This document shows positions 25,706 through 35,484 of a stretch of 64,000 nucleotides of DNA, one piece after another; the stretch's first letter is position 1; every line of letters starts with the position of its first letter. The DNA lies in the NCBI RefSeq assembly GCF_907165205.1, contig NC_058198.1, forward strand, positions 18,763,001-18,827,000, written 5' to 3'. This DNA comes from Coccinella septempunctata (Eukaryota; Arthropoda; Insecta; Coleoptera; Coccinellidae). A model generated the notes under the pieces. The model made no database searches. It saw nothing but the letters and a program-made list of their open reading frames with translations, and was not told the DNA's origin. The position numbers and the translations under genes were made by a program.

Positions 25706-26228
25706 GAGGATAACTTGTTTTTCCTTACCCCCTTAGGGTGGTACACATTCTTATATACTTTCAATCCACTACTTATCGCGCAACATCTCGCGAAATACGG
25801 TCTAAAATGTAATGATTTCGCACGATTCAATTCCCCGAATGTCACCAATGGCGGTGAAAATTATTGTGATATGTATTGTGTCTTGAACAGCAACGGTTTT
25901 CCAAATCGAATGCTGTTGTGTCCCACAACGGAAATATATATCATCAATTTTTCTAGTATTTCTGTATGGAAATATTGATGAAATACTATATCAACATTAA
26001 TACTACTCATTACTAAATTTTTGTTTGACTCTTAGTAATGGCTACACCATTATCAATCGTCCACGATATTGCAATCATAACGAAGAACTATGAGTAACGA
26101 GCAATAAGCGTGGATACGAAATATTTGGAGATCTGGCAACAGCGCACCTAGATTTGTCCGTATCCCAACTTCGACAGTCTACACGTCATAAACCGTGGCT
26201 GCGCAAGTGTGGATAACTTCACACTAAC
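25706..26228 (-). repeat. Right terminal inverted repeat, unique part
   Basis: The inverse copy of 5362-5705 with a few substitutions. The outer end reads CACTAACG at 26221-26229 and abuts gypsy reverse transcriptase codons. Near the tip it has a GTTA-type insertion relative to the left end, and it contains the extra segment 25845-25978. Confidence 0.9.
25845..25978. other. 134-bp segment unique to the right terminus
   Basis: Between GTCA (25841-25844) and TGAAATAC (25979 on), 134 bp are present that are absent from both the left end and the internal terminus, where these flanks are joined directly. It contains a short hairpin (GTTGTG/CACAAC near 25913-25927). It is either a small insertion in the right end or a segment deleted from the lineage of the other two. 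Confidence 0.75.
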
Positions 26229-27291
26229 GAAAAAAGACGCATCTGGCGAAAAAAAGTATCGAATGGTAATCGACTATTGTCGTTTGAATGAAAAAACGGT
26301 AGAAGACAAGTATCCCCTACCCCGAATTGAAGAAATCTTAGACAATTTAGGAAAAAGTTGTTATTTTTCAACATTGGACATGGCCAAAGCATTCCACCAA
26401 ATTGAAATGGACCCAGATTCCATAGAAAGAACGGCCTTCACAGTAAACAACGGACACTATGAATACGTTCGTATGTCCTACGGCTTGAAAAACGGACCAA
26501 GTACTTTTCAAAGAGTCATGGATGATGTATTCAAAAAGTATCTCCACATATTTTGTTTTGTGTATATGGACGATATTGTAATATTTTCCAAATCTTTACA
26601 AGAACACATCTATCATTTAAAATTAATTTTCCAAAACCTAAAAGAATTCAATCTCAAAATCGAACTAAATAAATGCGAATTTTTAAGTAAAAATGTTGAA
26701 TTTTTGGGACATGTAATAACTCCCGACGGAATAGCACCGAATCCTTCCAAATTGAAAGCGATCGAAAACTACCCAATACCTCGGAATACAAAAGAAATAA
26801 AATCATTCTTAGGATTGATATGCTACTATCGCCGATTCATCAAAAATTTTGCTCATATCGTTTCACCAATGACAAAGTGCTTGAAAAAAGGCGCAAAGGT
26901 AAAACCTGAAAATCCAGATTATGTATCATCATTTCAGTTGTGTAAAGAACTATTAACAAATGCCTCAATTCTAACTTATCCAGATTTCGAAAAACCTTTC
27001 AAATTGACAACAGACGCATCAAACGTTGCTTTAGGAAGTGTTTTATCCCCGTCTAATCGCCCAGTAGCATATTACTCTAGAACATTGAATTCAGCCGAAA
27101 GAAATTATTCGACAATCGAGAAAGAATTATTAGCAATATTGGATTCTACAAAACATTTCCGGCCCTATCTTTTCGGTCAACATTTTACTGTAGAAACGGA
27201 TCATAACCCACTTGTCTGGCTCTATGGAATAAAAGCACCAAATTCAAGACTAATTCGATGGAAACTAATAATTTTAATAATAATTAATTAA
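26229..27291 (+). pseudogene. pol: Gypsy-type reverse transcriptase and RNase H (5' truncated)
   Basis: Open from the transposon junction; the nominal start at 26209 lies in the transposon terminus, so no native start exists. The frame shows the RT blocks LKNGPSTFQRVMDD and YMDD (residues 119-122 counted from 26209) and FLGLICYYRRFI. RNase H follows with LTTDASNVALG, YSTIEKELLAI and TDHNPLVWL. It loses homology after SRLIRWKL, where an AT-rich junction (27270-27300) replaces the rest of RNase H and the N-terminal and catalytic parts of integrase. Non-functional. Confidence 0.88.
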
Positions 27292-27299
27292 TTATAATT

Positions 27300-27761
27300 A
27301 ATTCAGCCACCGGCTACCCACCATTCTATTTACTTTATGGTCCTTATGACAAACTGCCTGAATTCGACCTCAATATGACGGTTTACGAACAAAACAACGA
27401 AAAAAGAAAACAAGAAATTTTACCATTTTTCGATCAAGTTTACGAAAAAAATAAGGAAAAATCTCAAAAGAAATTAGATAAATTGAATGAAAACCGAAAT
27501 GACCCTCCAAACTTGGAACAAAAAGAAGTTTTTGTAGAAAGAAGAAGACCTAGAAAAACTGATCGTCCTTTCGAAAAAATCATTTTTGAACAACAGGAAC
27601 AAAATAAAATCAGCGTTTTAACCGAAAAATCTCGAGAAACTACCGCAAATATTAATAAGGTCAAGAAATTAAGAAAAAATGTTTTCTCTTTTCAGAATTC
27701 CGATAATGCTGATGCAGACCCAAACCAACCAGGCCCTTCAGGTCACCAAAATAATCAATAA
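27300..27761 (+). pseudogene. Integrase C-terminal tail of the gypsy-like element
   Basis: Begins in the ATGYPPFYLLYG motif (27303-27340) that follows the integrase catalytic core in gypsy elements, and continues through a charged, Lys/Glu-rich tail to a stop at 27761. The open frame from ATG 27375 covers 128 codons. The catalytic D,D-35-E core is absent, so this is a remnant. The last codons overlap the start of the env-like frame at 27679. Confidence 0.75.
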
Positions 27762-27987
27762 CGGATACTTCGAAGAAAACTTGCGTAATGCAAAAATTTT
27801 AGATCACTATCACAAATTTCTTTTCTTGATTGACATCTCTTATTTAAGAAACAGTTACAAACAGCTAAGAAACAGTTTTTACAAATTACATGAACATGAT
27901 ACTTTAAGTACATCCACTCACGAAATATGTCTTGAATTTCAAACAAATCTCAATCAAGTTGAACAAATTTTGAATAAAAATATTTGA
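27679..27987 (+). pseudogene. Env-like ORF, N-terminal part
   Basis: A 102-codon frame overlapping the end of pol by 83 bases. It has no strong signal peptide. By position and by the continuation downstream, it looks like the first part of an errantivirus-type envelope ORF or its splice leader. It ends at 27987, while the following frame is open from 27974, so a one-base change close to an A-run (27976-27980) separates the two. Recognition rests on context rather than a signature. Confidence 0.5.
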
Positions 27988-28918
27988 AATACCGAACCTA
28001 GAACTTTTCAAAGTTGAAGAACTCCATTCTATTGAACAATATCTTGAGAAAATTTATAAACCACAAGAGATTTCATCAATTAATAATGCTCATCTTTACA
28101 AATTTTTAGAATTTTCAAAAATATCTGTCATAGGAACAGACAAATCCCTAACATTCCTATTAAAAATCCCTATTCTTAAGCAATTCATTGCAAATTACTC
28201 CCAAGTGTACCCAGTACCCAATCATCAAGATATTGCGATAATACCACCAAAGAAGTATTTGATTAAGATCAAAAAAGAGGAATATTGGACCGACGAAGCC
28301 TGCCGATCAATAAGCAACTCCTTAGTACTCTGTCTTCAAGCGCCAACAAAAGAAGCCTGTACCCTGACAAAGCCTCAACTTTGCCAGACTTCTTTGTCAA
28401 TAAACAACTTCAAGATTACCCACGTACTGAAAAACAAACAATTGTTGACCATCTTCAAGAAAACCCAAGAAGTAATAGAAGATTGTCATGGAACCATAAT
28501 GAAGAAATCCATTCAAGGAGCCAATTTGCTCAGTTCCGACTGCAAAATCATAATTGAAAATTCTATATTCGAAAACACAGTACCAATTTACAATATCACA
28601 TTCAGAAACATTTCAAAAATTACATTGAAATTCAACCACAAAATCGAATTCCATTCGAAACATTTGAGAGAGCCAACCTCCATTAATCAAGAAGCTGAGA
28701 AACTCCGAGATGAACCCAAGTATCTACATCCGGTCATTCACATGACACATTATGCCCTAAGTGGAATACTACTTTGTCTCATGGTTCTAGGAATAATTGC
28801 TATCTTGTTAAACAAAACGAGAATTCAAGAGCTCCTGTTCAGTCCCAGGAAAATCATCCACCTAGAGATGAGCAACGTTCAAGGCCTTGGTACTGATAAC
28901 GAGGACGTTCCAGTCTAA
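27974..28918 (+). pseudogene. env: Env-like glycoprotein remnant of the gypsy-like element
   Basis: Open from 27974 (first ATG-initiated stretch from about 28205) to a stop at 28918. Visible features are a Cys-rich stretch (around residues 30-65 counted from 28205), several N-x-S/T sites and one hydrophobic helix at about residues 183-205, followed by a short tail. That is the expected topology of an insect errantivirus envelope anchored by a C-terminal membrane helix. It is the last gene before the purine tract and LTR. The frame is disconnected from its N-terminal part and the element lacks its 5' half. Confidence 0.65.
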
Positions 28919-28927
28919 GGAGGGAAG
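28917..28927 (+). promoter_or_regulatory. Polypurine tract
   Basis: AAGGAGGGAAG immediately after the env stop and directly before TGTTACG, the usual plus-strand primer site next to a 3' LTR. Confidence 0.75.
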
Positions 28928-29154
28928 TGTTACGAGACCGTTTCCCACAAGAAACACGGAATCGCATCGGAACCCGAAACCCAGGATTCCTGGAAGACGA
29001 CACAAGCCGTGACCACCGATTGTGACTCTTTTCCGTTTTCATAATTTGAATAATAGTTAGTTGATGTCTAGCGTTAGATAGATTCACTTGCTTGTTCTTT
29101 GTACAAATAAAAACGATATCCTTTCTATCGAGTTGTCCTTTAATTATCATTGGC
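28928..29154 (+). repeat. Gypsy-like 3' LTR (end uncertain)
   Basis: Starts with TGTTACGAGACC after the polypurine tract and contains a polyadenylation signal (AATAAAA near 29105). A CA dinucleotide at 29153-29154 is one possible end, but without the 5' LTR it cannot be fixed; unassigned sequence continues to 29213. The 118-codon minus-strand frame overlapping it is not a gene. Confidence 0.55.
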
Positions 29155-29213
29155 AACCCTAAAAAGAAATAAGTTCTTTTTAAAAATAGACTTTTGGATA
29201 CGTTATTCATAAC

Positions 29214-30200
29214 TATATAGATTTGAAAAATACAGTCGAAAAGATAGGGAATTCAAGAATTCGTTCAAGACTCAGTTTCAATAACTGTAGACGATTCGAT
29301 TGTTGAATTAATTTAATCCATTCAGAAATGAAAAATACATTGAAAAATTAATAAAAAATAATTTTTCTTTCTGATTCTTTTCCTTCTACAAAAATATCTA
29401 TTTTTCTAAGCAATAATTCCAACATGAAATGAGTATTGGCAAATAAGGGATGAATACACTAAGGCATCATATTTGTTATTAGACTTGAATGGGTTACAAC
29501 TTGGAAATGAAGGGAAGTAGGATGCCCAGATTCAGATACTCTAGATATAGATAGGTTCATTGCTGCCATTATAATAATGTCCGTCTCATCCTTACAAAAT
29601 TTAACTAGGTAGGTACTTAAGTAGTTACTTTCCTCGGTATTCTTAGATCAGAAACCCAGATACTTGGTCCCCTCATACTTAATTAGTTTTTTGGACATTC
29701 CGTGAGCTTTATAGGTTCTGGAGTTCGGTTTGGGTTTTATTATACTTGTCTAGACGGTAGGAATTTGACCGAATATTATTATCGCATTCGTTTAGAAATG
29801 AAATATAAAATGACCGAGTCAATAGAAAAATATATAGCTCAATCTTTTGCCATATGAAATATTTTTCATTTATCATTAAAGCTATCAGGAAATTTTAGAA
29901 TCAGTAGGATCATCTTCGTATTTTTCTGCCAGGTTTTCTAAAAACAAAGATTCAAATATTGAAAATTGAGAAATGAATACACAAAAGCATCAAATTAATT
30001 CGAGCTAAATGGATTATATCTTGAAAATAAAAATAATTAGAATATACATAGTGGCCTTCCGCCTATTACTGTCGGCAATTACTCAATTTAACTAGGTAGG
30101 TACTTAAATAGTTACTTTTCTCGGTATTCTTAGATCAGAAACCCAGATACTTGGTCCCCTCATACCTAATTAGTTTTTTGGACATTCCGTGAGCTTTATA
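29214..30200 (+). repeat. F-box tandem unit 0 (3' portion only)
   Basis: Equivalent to the downstream half of the F-box unit (compare 36440-37158 and 61575-62615). It contains the dispersed block GGTACTTAAGTAGTTAC...GACATTCCGTGAGCTTTATA twice (about 29600-29715 and 30095-30200), which shows an internal direct duplication. No F-box ORF is left because the upstream part is replaced by the gypsy-like element. Its right edge is the LINE-B target site (TTATA at 30196-30200). Confidence 0.8.
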
Positions 30201-30301
30201 ACATAACATAACATAACATAACATAACAACAATCTTTATTTCAGATCAAATTCCAGTTACATAACAAAATATGAAATGAAATAGTGTCAAAAACAATGGT
30301 G

Positions 30302-31919
30302 TTACTTCACAATATCTTCCAAACAATAAGGTTCCCTATGTAATAGAAAATTAAAAAGTTTCTTTTTAAATGTTTTGATATCAGTTATGCCCTGTATATC
30401 ACGTGGTAGGCTGTTATACATTTTTAAGGTCCTATATTCAATTTGTTTTTGTGTGGTTGATAGGTTACATCTGGGTAGATTGTAAGATAAGCCTCTTGTA
30501 TTGTAACTTTCTTTCAGGTTTTTATGGTTACTATATAGGTGTTGGTTTTTATGCATAAACAGTAAGCATTCTTGCACATAAAGAGCATACAAAGTTAAAA
30601 TGCCATTTCTTCTGAAGTGCCCCCTGCAGGACTCATTGTATCTCATCCCAAATAGGATCCTGATTGCTTTTTTTTGCAGAACAAATAGAGATGTTATATT
30701 CCCAGAGCCATAAAACATGAGTACATATCGCAATTTAGACTCGATGGTTGCATAGTACACTGTCTTCAGCAATTTAGGATTTATATACTTTGAGACACTC
30801 GGAAAGCATACAATGAACGGCTAAGTTTTTCCCCAAAGTTAGCTATTTGTGATTTCCAGTTCAGCTTTTCATCAATATGAACACCCAAAAACTTGGTGGA
30901 TTTGGAAATTGTATACTCGTTCTGATTGACATGAGCGTTGTTTGGGTTCTCTCTTCCGGCATTAGTGGGTTGGAAAAATATGATAGTTGTTTTATCATCA
31001 TTCATTATAAGATTATTTTTGGTTAACCATTCCTTAGCTGAATTCATCACCTCCTGTATGAGATTCTTCAATTCAGTCCATAGTGTCTCAATTATCAAGA
31101 TGTTCATGTCATCTGCATAGTTCACCCTTGTTATTTTATGGTTTTCTTCTCGCTCCTTCAGACTCAGATCATTTATGTACATGATGAAGAATATGGGTCC
31201 TGCTATACTTCCTTGTGGGATTCCTAATTTAATTTGTTGTTTGTCCGATCTTACTGTCTGCTCGTGCACGTTCATTTCAACCAATTGTGATCTTCCATCA
31301 AAATAAGACTTTATCCATTCCAATGCTGGTCCTTCTATTCCATACTTCTTCATCCTTGCAATCAAAATCTTACTGTCGAGACAATCATAAGCTTTTGAAA
31401 GATCCAGAAATAAACCCATTGCCAAGTTTCTGTCCTCATATGCCTCAGTGACTCGTTTTACGAAGCTAAATATCGCCGTCTGTGTTGATTTACCTTTGAG
31501 GTATCCATGTTGGTTTTTGTCCAAAATCATATTTTCCAAGAGAAATGTCATAAGTTGGCTGCAAAAGGCAAGTTCAAATATTTTGGAGAATGAAGGGAGA
31601 ATACTGATGGGTCTGTAGTTTGTGTAGTCATTTGCATTTCCTTTTTTATGTATAGGTTTTACAACAGCTATTTTCAGTTAAGATGGAAATACTCCAACCT
31701 CAGCGAATTATTCACTATGAATGTTAATGGATGTATTATTTCATCTATTGTAGCCTTTATTGTGTAGTTTGATATTTCATCGATTCCGCATGTGTGTTTA
31801 TTCTTCAAATTTTTAACTATTAATCTTACATCATTTTCATGTAATGTCTGTATGTAAAGTGACCTGTCTATCTTTAGTGTAGCATTCACCTCAACGTTTT
31901 TTGTTAAATCTTTGGTCAT
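30302..31919 (-). pseudogene. LINE-B ORF2, reverse transcriptase part (broken into three frames)
   Basis: Three consecutive minus-strand frames (31919-31674, 31551-30781, 30772-30302) together cover the RT. The middle one has LFLDLSKAYDCLD, GIPQGSIAGP and NYADDMNIL, the A, B and C motifs. The first contains the N-terminal HTCGIDEIS motif, and the third is the C-terminal thumb region. Breaks at about 31674-31551 and 30781-30772 are frameshifts or stops. Jockey/CR1-group reverse transcriptase by motif style; the exact clade is not determined. Confidence 0.8.
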
Positions 31920-31963
31920 ATTTGGGGCTATATTAACCAGGTATTCATTAAATTCATTCGCAA

Positions 31964-33130
31964 TTACATTTGGACTCCTATCATCGGATGGAAAAAATTA
32001 CTTTTGGCATTGTTCTTCAGGGAATTGATTACTGTCCAGATGGCTTTGTTTTTATTATCAGAATCTTCTATTATTTTTTCAAACTTAGCTTTTTTCTGTT
32101 GGATGAGTGCACTATCATACTGCTTTTTAATTTCACTATATTCCTTCTTGAATGCTGAATCTTTCTGACTTAGGAGCAGCAAGATGTCAAGCCTATTCTT
32201 TAATTCTTTGATTGTGGGATCAGTTGTCAAATTTTTTAGGTGCTTGGATTCTTTTGTGATCCTAACTAATGGACACGCTCTGTTCAAATTGTTTTGGTAC
32301 AGTTCTAGAAATGTGTTGAATTGTAAATCAACATCTTCCCTACTGATATTGTAGACTGGTGTCCAGTCTTGTTCAGCTAGAAATTTTTTGAGTTTTTCTC
32401 GATTTTCGTGTGAGAAAATTCGTCTGTGGACGTGTTGCTTTTTGCAATCAGTTCCAAATGTAATTTTTTGTGCAGCATGGTCTGAAACATGATAATGTAT
32501 GACATTAGTAGAAGCTTGGCAATCAACTTTAGTGTACACGCCATCTAAGCATGTTGAAGTTGTTGGGGTTATCCTAGTTGGTTCGAACACATTTTGTTTA
32601 ATATTGTAAGAATTCAAAAAATTCAGCCAATCACACCTTCTCCTGGATTCTTGCAACATGTCAATATTGAAATCTCCCATCAGAATAATTTGGTTGTCAG
32701 TATGGGCAAGTTCTTCAAATATCGGTGTTAGTTGTTTAATCATAAGTTCTGTATTCCCATCATTATAAATAGCAATACATACCCATTTTTTTCCATTCTG
32801 ATGAAATTGCACTGCAGCACATTAAAATTGCCCTTTTATGGAAACTTTGGCTATATCTGCTCTGTCTATAGCATGGAGATTGTCTCTAGTATAGATTGCG
32901 ACTCCTCCATGTTGTCCTGAAGCCCTACAAAAATTAGCTTTCATGTTAAACTCTCCAATTGTATAACATGCTAATTCTGCTTCACTTTTCTAGTGTTCTG
33001 TAAAACAAAATATTTGTATATCCTGATTTTCTTGTATAATTTGTTCAATTTGTTCAATGGAATTGCCAATTGATCTGAGATTTTGATGAAATATACTGAA
33101 ATTTGATTTGTGTGTTTGTTTATGATTGAT
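31964..33130 (-). pseudogene. LINE-B ORF2, endonuclease part (interrupted)
   Basis: The open frame 32812-31964 carries MGDFNID and the later SDHAA motif of AP-type LINE endonucleases, then a linker toward the reverse transcriptase. The N-terminal third of the endonuclease can be followed in the same orientation up to about 33130, but has stop codons near 32990 and 32825. The enzyme would nick target DNA; this copy cannot make it whole. Confidence 0.75.
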
Positions 33131-33138
33131 TTTTCCAT

Positions 33139-34200
33139 TTAATTTTGAGGTTGCTTCTCCTTTGCCTTTTCCATTAAAAAATGTTGCCCACGATAGAAGC
33201 TGAATCTCTCAAATCGAACCCCTTCTGGCCACAACTCCTTATCGTATACTGTTTCCTTCATGTCAAGTGGAACACCCACTAGGAAGCATTTTGAGATACC
33301 TTCCAATGATTTTGTCTTCAAAACTGATACTGATATTTCTTCTTGCCCATGTTCACTCTTATTTGTAATGTATTCTAGCACATGTTTCTCTTCAACACTT
33401 TCTTTGACTCTTGAGATGAAAAGCCATAGTGTTTTGTCTTTCTTGGTGGATTTTGTTGATCTGAAAACATTATCATCCTTAGTGGTAAGTGTACCAACAT
33501 TACTTGCCTTTTTGTGCCTTCTTGAATATCTGACTGTTTCAAATTCATTTAATCGTTGAGATGCGGAGATGGTATCTGTTTCTTTTCTTTCATTCGCGGT
33601 TGTAGAAACACTTTTACTTTGTTTATGTTTATGTTTCAAATTAACGTCACCTCTGTCAATGACTTGCTTATTTTCTATGTTCTGTAGTTCCTTTTCACTC
33701 AGTATTTGTTCTCTGTGTCTCTCCTTTATTTTGGTATTTGAGACTTGATTTTGGTTAACTTGTCTGGTGTTACTTACAATGTTTACATTTTTCTGCCTTA
33801 TCTTATGAGTTTGATTTTTTTCTGCATAGCCTTCATTCCGCATAGCTTCGATTTTTTCATGTAATAGACTGTTGTTTTCAGCCAAAATATTATTTTTTTC
33901 TTGAGATTCTTTTGGGAGTTGTTTCAAGTAAGCAATTTCTATACTCATTATTTTATTTTGTATCACCAAATCTTCGCTTTGTTTGAGTGGTTCAGATGTC
34001 CACTGTTCAAGTTTTTCGTGTTTGCATTCTGTATTTCTCGAGTTTGCTGCTCGCAGCATGCAGGATGGATGAAAATTTTCACTACACTTTGCACACTGAA
34101 CTCCAGCCGTCACTTTTCTGCCACATCGTGCACATTCAAGTTCATCATTTTCAATATTTTCCTGGGAACCCAGTTCCGTACGTTTATCACTCGACGCCAT
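33139..34200 (-). CDS. LINE-B ORF1 protein with PHD-like finger
   Basis: A 353-codon frame beginning 17 bases inside the element's 5' end, so the start is secure. Residues 23-61 hold C23-x2-C26, C36-x2-C39, H44-x2-C47 and C59, a PHD/ESF-like finger seen in ORF1 of several insect CR1/Jockey-group LINEs. Residues ~75-120 are Leu/Glu/Lys-rich and likely coiled coil. The middle is polar, and residues ~255-345 form a compact C-terminal domain. ORF1 proteins bind the element's RNA and form the ribonucleoprotein; here that is inferred from family and position. The frame is intact although ORF2 is not. Confidence 0.75.
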   Translation of the reverse strand: MASSDKRTELGSQENIENDELECARCGRKVTAGVQCAKCSENFHPSCMLRAANSRNTECKHEKLEQWTSEPLKQSEDLVIQNKIMSIEIAYLKQLPKESQEKNNILAENNSLLHEKIEAMRNEGYAEKNQTHKIRQKNVNIVSNTRQVNQNQVSNTKIKERHREQILSEKELQNIENKQVIDRGDVNLKHKHKQSKSVSTTANERKETDTISASQRLNEFETVRYSRRHKKASNVGTLTTKDDNVFRSTKSTKKDKTLWLFISRVKESVEEKHVLEYITNKSEHGQEEISVSVLKTKSLEGISKCFLVGVPLDMKETVYDKELWPEGVRFERFSFYRGQHFLMEKAKEKQPQN

Positions 34201-34222
34201 ATTCGGTAACGAATATGTTATA

Positions 34223-35484
34223 GGTTCTGGAGTTCGGTTTGGGTTTTATTATACTTGTCTAGGCGGTAGGAAGATTTTGTATTATTGGTAGTAATAAAAC
34301 CCAAAAATTTCTGCAGCGAAATAAACTTAATTTAACCAAAAATTAACATCCCCTCCTAACGAATTCTGGCTAAATAGGACCCCATCAGTTTTTATTTCCA
34401 CAGTTTGAATTTTTATTTGAATCTGCAAGTGCGCTCACAGTTCTCAGTCTCGTGTAATAGAAAAGCATCAGTTTGAGTTTAGTTATATCGGAACGTTTTT
34501 CGTTATATCATCGGATTATCAGTCTCCGTCTACACCCCTCCTATACCAGAGTCTTGATTCCACCCATACTGTCAATAACGTATTCTGCTGGTGTGGATAC
34601 CTGGGGGGTACAGAAGGCACTTTAGGGTGGCTACCCTTCCTAGAATATTTCCGTTCGTTCCCGTGTCCACCTCTACGGTTAGGGAAGCACTCTGCTGGTG
34701 TGGATACCCGGGGAGTCCCGAACACGCCTAAGGGTTAGCTGTCGTAATTCTGTGTCGTCGTATTTCTTTCATCCCCTAACCTGGCTGAAGTCCGGTGCCT
34801 GCCCGTTAAGTGTGCGTCTTAGGTTCTAGCTGGCGTACACGTCCGTAGACCTCGTATAACGTTCGAGATTGGATCCCTTTTCATTCCGTCCGTTTTTCCC
34901 CTGTAGATTTACCGATCTCGAGTCTTTCACTTCACGAATTTTATAAAAGTGCCATTTGTGTTTTCTTGTACGAGTCGACAAATATAATTTGTGTACTTTC
35001 ACTGGTTATCGCTAACACCCCAGACACCAAGGAATCTTGTCTTCGGCTCGTAGCTACCAGAGTAGGTTTGCTATTTTCCCTTAGAGAATAGCTGGTGCTC
35101 GAGTACCCCGAGAAAAAGCCGTTACACACTTTACATCTGTAAATGTTTTCAGCGGAAAGTTATGCAAATCTTCCGAAGTAGTATTTGGTTTCAAATTTGA
35201 GACGTGCAGTGTCAACACCCTCATAAGATGCCATGACTAGTAGCGACCTCGTTTTTTCCGTCTGTTCGTAACCTTCACCCAATCATTGGTGTTATGTTTG
35301 TTTTCACTGATTTTGTATTGATATCAAAGTTACTTTTCCCCATAGTTTATCGAGAAAATTTTGTATACATTTTTCCTATCCATATCGTACAGATTCACTT
35401 TTTTTGTGTGTTACATATACCTATTGATGAATTGATGAGAATGAACATGAGAAATTATTTTGCAGTAATCATTTGAATCCAAAA
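34223..35484. other. Non-coding leader of F-box unit 1
   Basis: About 1.26 kb with no convincing gene. A 68-codon minus-strand frame (34725-34519) and a 60-codon plus-strand frame (35294-35476) recur in all units, but conservation here simply follows the near-identity of the units. The stretch is less AT-rich than its surroundings between 34510 and 34900. It probably holds promoter and 5' untranslated sequence; no core element can be asserted. Confidence 0.5.

Larger units (their letters stand above)
5362..26228 (+). mobile_element. Large DNA transposon with satellite-built inverted arms (Zisupton/KDZ-like, Foldback-like ends)
   Basis: The outer ends are inverted copies. The left end starts GTTAGTGTGAA at 5362, and the right end, read on the minus strand from 26228, starts the same way. 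Beyond a 3-4 base indel both continue through CGCAGCCACGGTTTATGACG. Homology runs for several hundred bases of unique sequence and then into 152-bp tandem arrays in opposite orientation on the two sides. The centre (8203-13887) holds one decayed multidomain transposase gene. The left flank is satellite and the right flank is gypsy pol, so no target-site duplication is visible. Zinc finger plus Ulp1 protease is the layout described for Zisupton; tandem-repeat inverted arms recall Drosophila Foldback. Family assignment is inference. The element is not autonomous in this state. Confidence 0.85.
26229..29213 (+). mobile_element. Deleted gypsy/errantivirus-like retroelement
   Basis: The order RT-RNase H, integrase tail, env-like ORF, purine tract and LTR start identifies an env-bearing Ty3/gypsy element of the insect errantivirus type. 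The 5' LTR, gag, protease and first part of RT are missing because the sequence begins at the transposon's right end. A further deletion removes the end of RNase H and most of integrase at about 27275-27300. The right edge merges with F-box unit sequence at about 29214. No functional provirus is present. Confidence 0.85.
30201..34217 (-). mobile_element. LINE-B, non-LTR retrotransposon (CR1/Jockey-group like)
   Basis: Inserted into an F-box unit: the uninterrupted units read GAGCTTTATAGGTTCTGG, and here the halves are separated with TTATA duplicated at 30196-30200 and 34218-34222. The 3' tail on the minus strand is a (GTTAT)n microsatellite (30201-30226). It encodes ORF1 with a zinc finger and ORF2 with AP-type endonuclease and reverse transcriptase. 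ORF2 is broken by stops and shifts, so this copy is dead. Confidence 0.9.

Noticed and set aside
5607..25978. Dozens of 60-155 codon frames in the 152-bp arrays, similar to each other
   Set aside because: The similarity is that of the tandem unit. The unit length is not a multiple of three, so the frame changes at each unit, and the same DNA is open on the opposite strand.
5362..26228. Polinton/Maverick virus-like transposon
   Set aside because: Size and inverted ends fit, but there is no protein-primed DNA polymerase, retroviral-type integrase, packaging ATPase or capsid gene.
28285..28557. Second plus-strand frame across the env-like region
   Set aside because: Alternative frame of the longer env-like ORF without its own signature.
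34519..34725. 68-codon minus-strand ORF recurring in all F-box units
   Set aside because: The units are nearly identical DNA, so conservation is uninformative. It has no recognised domain and it lies in the leader.
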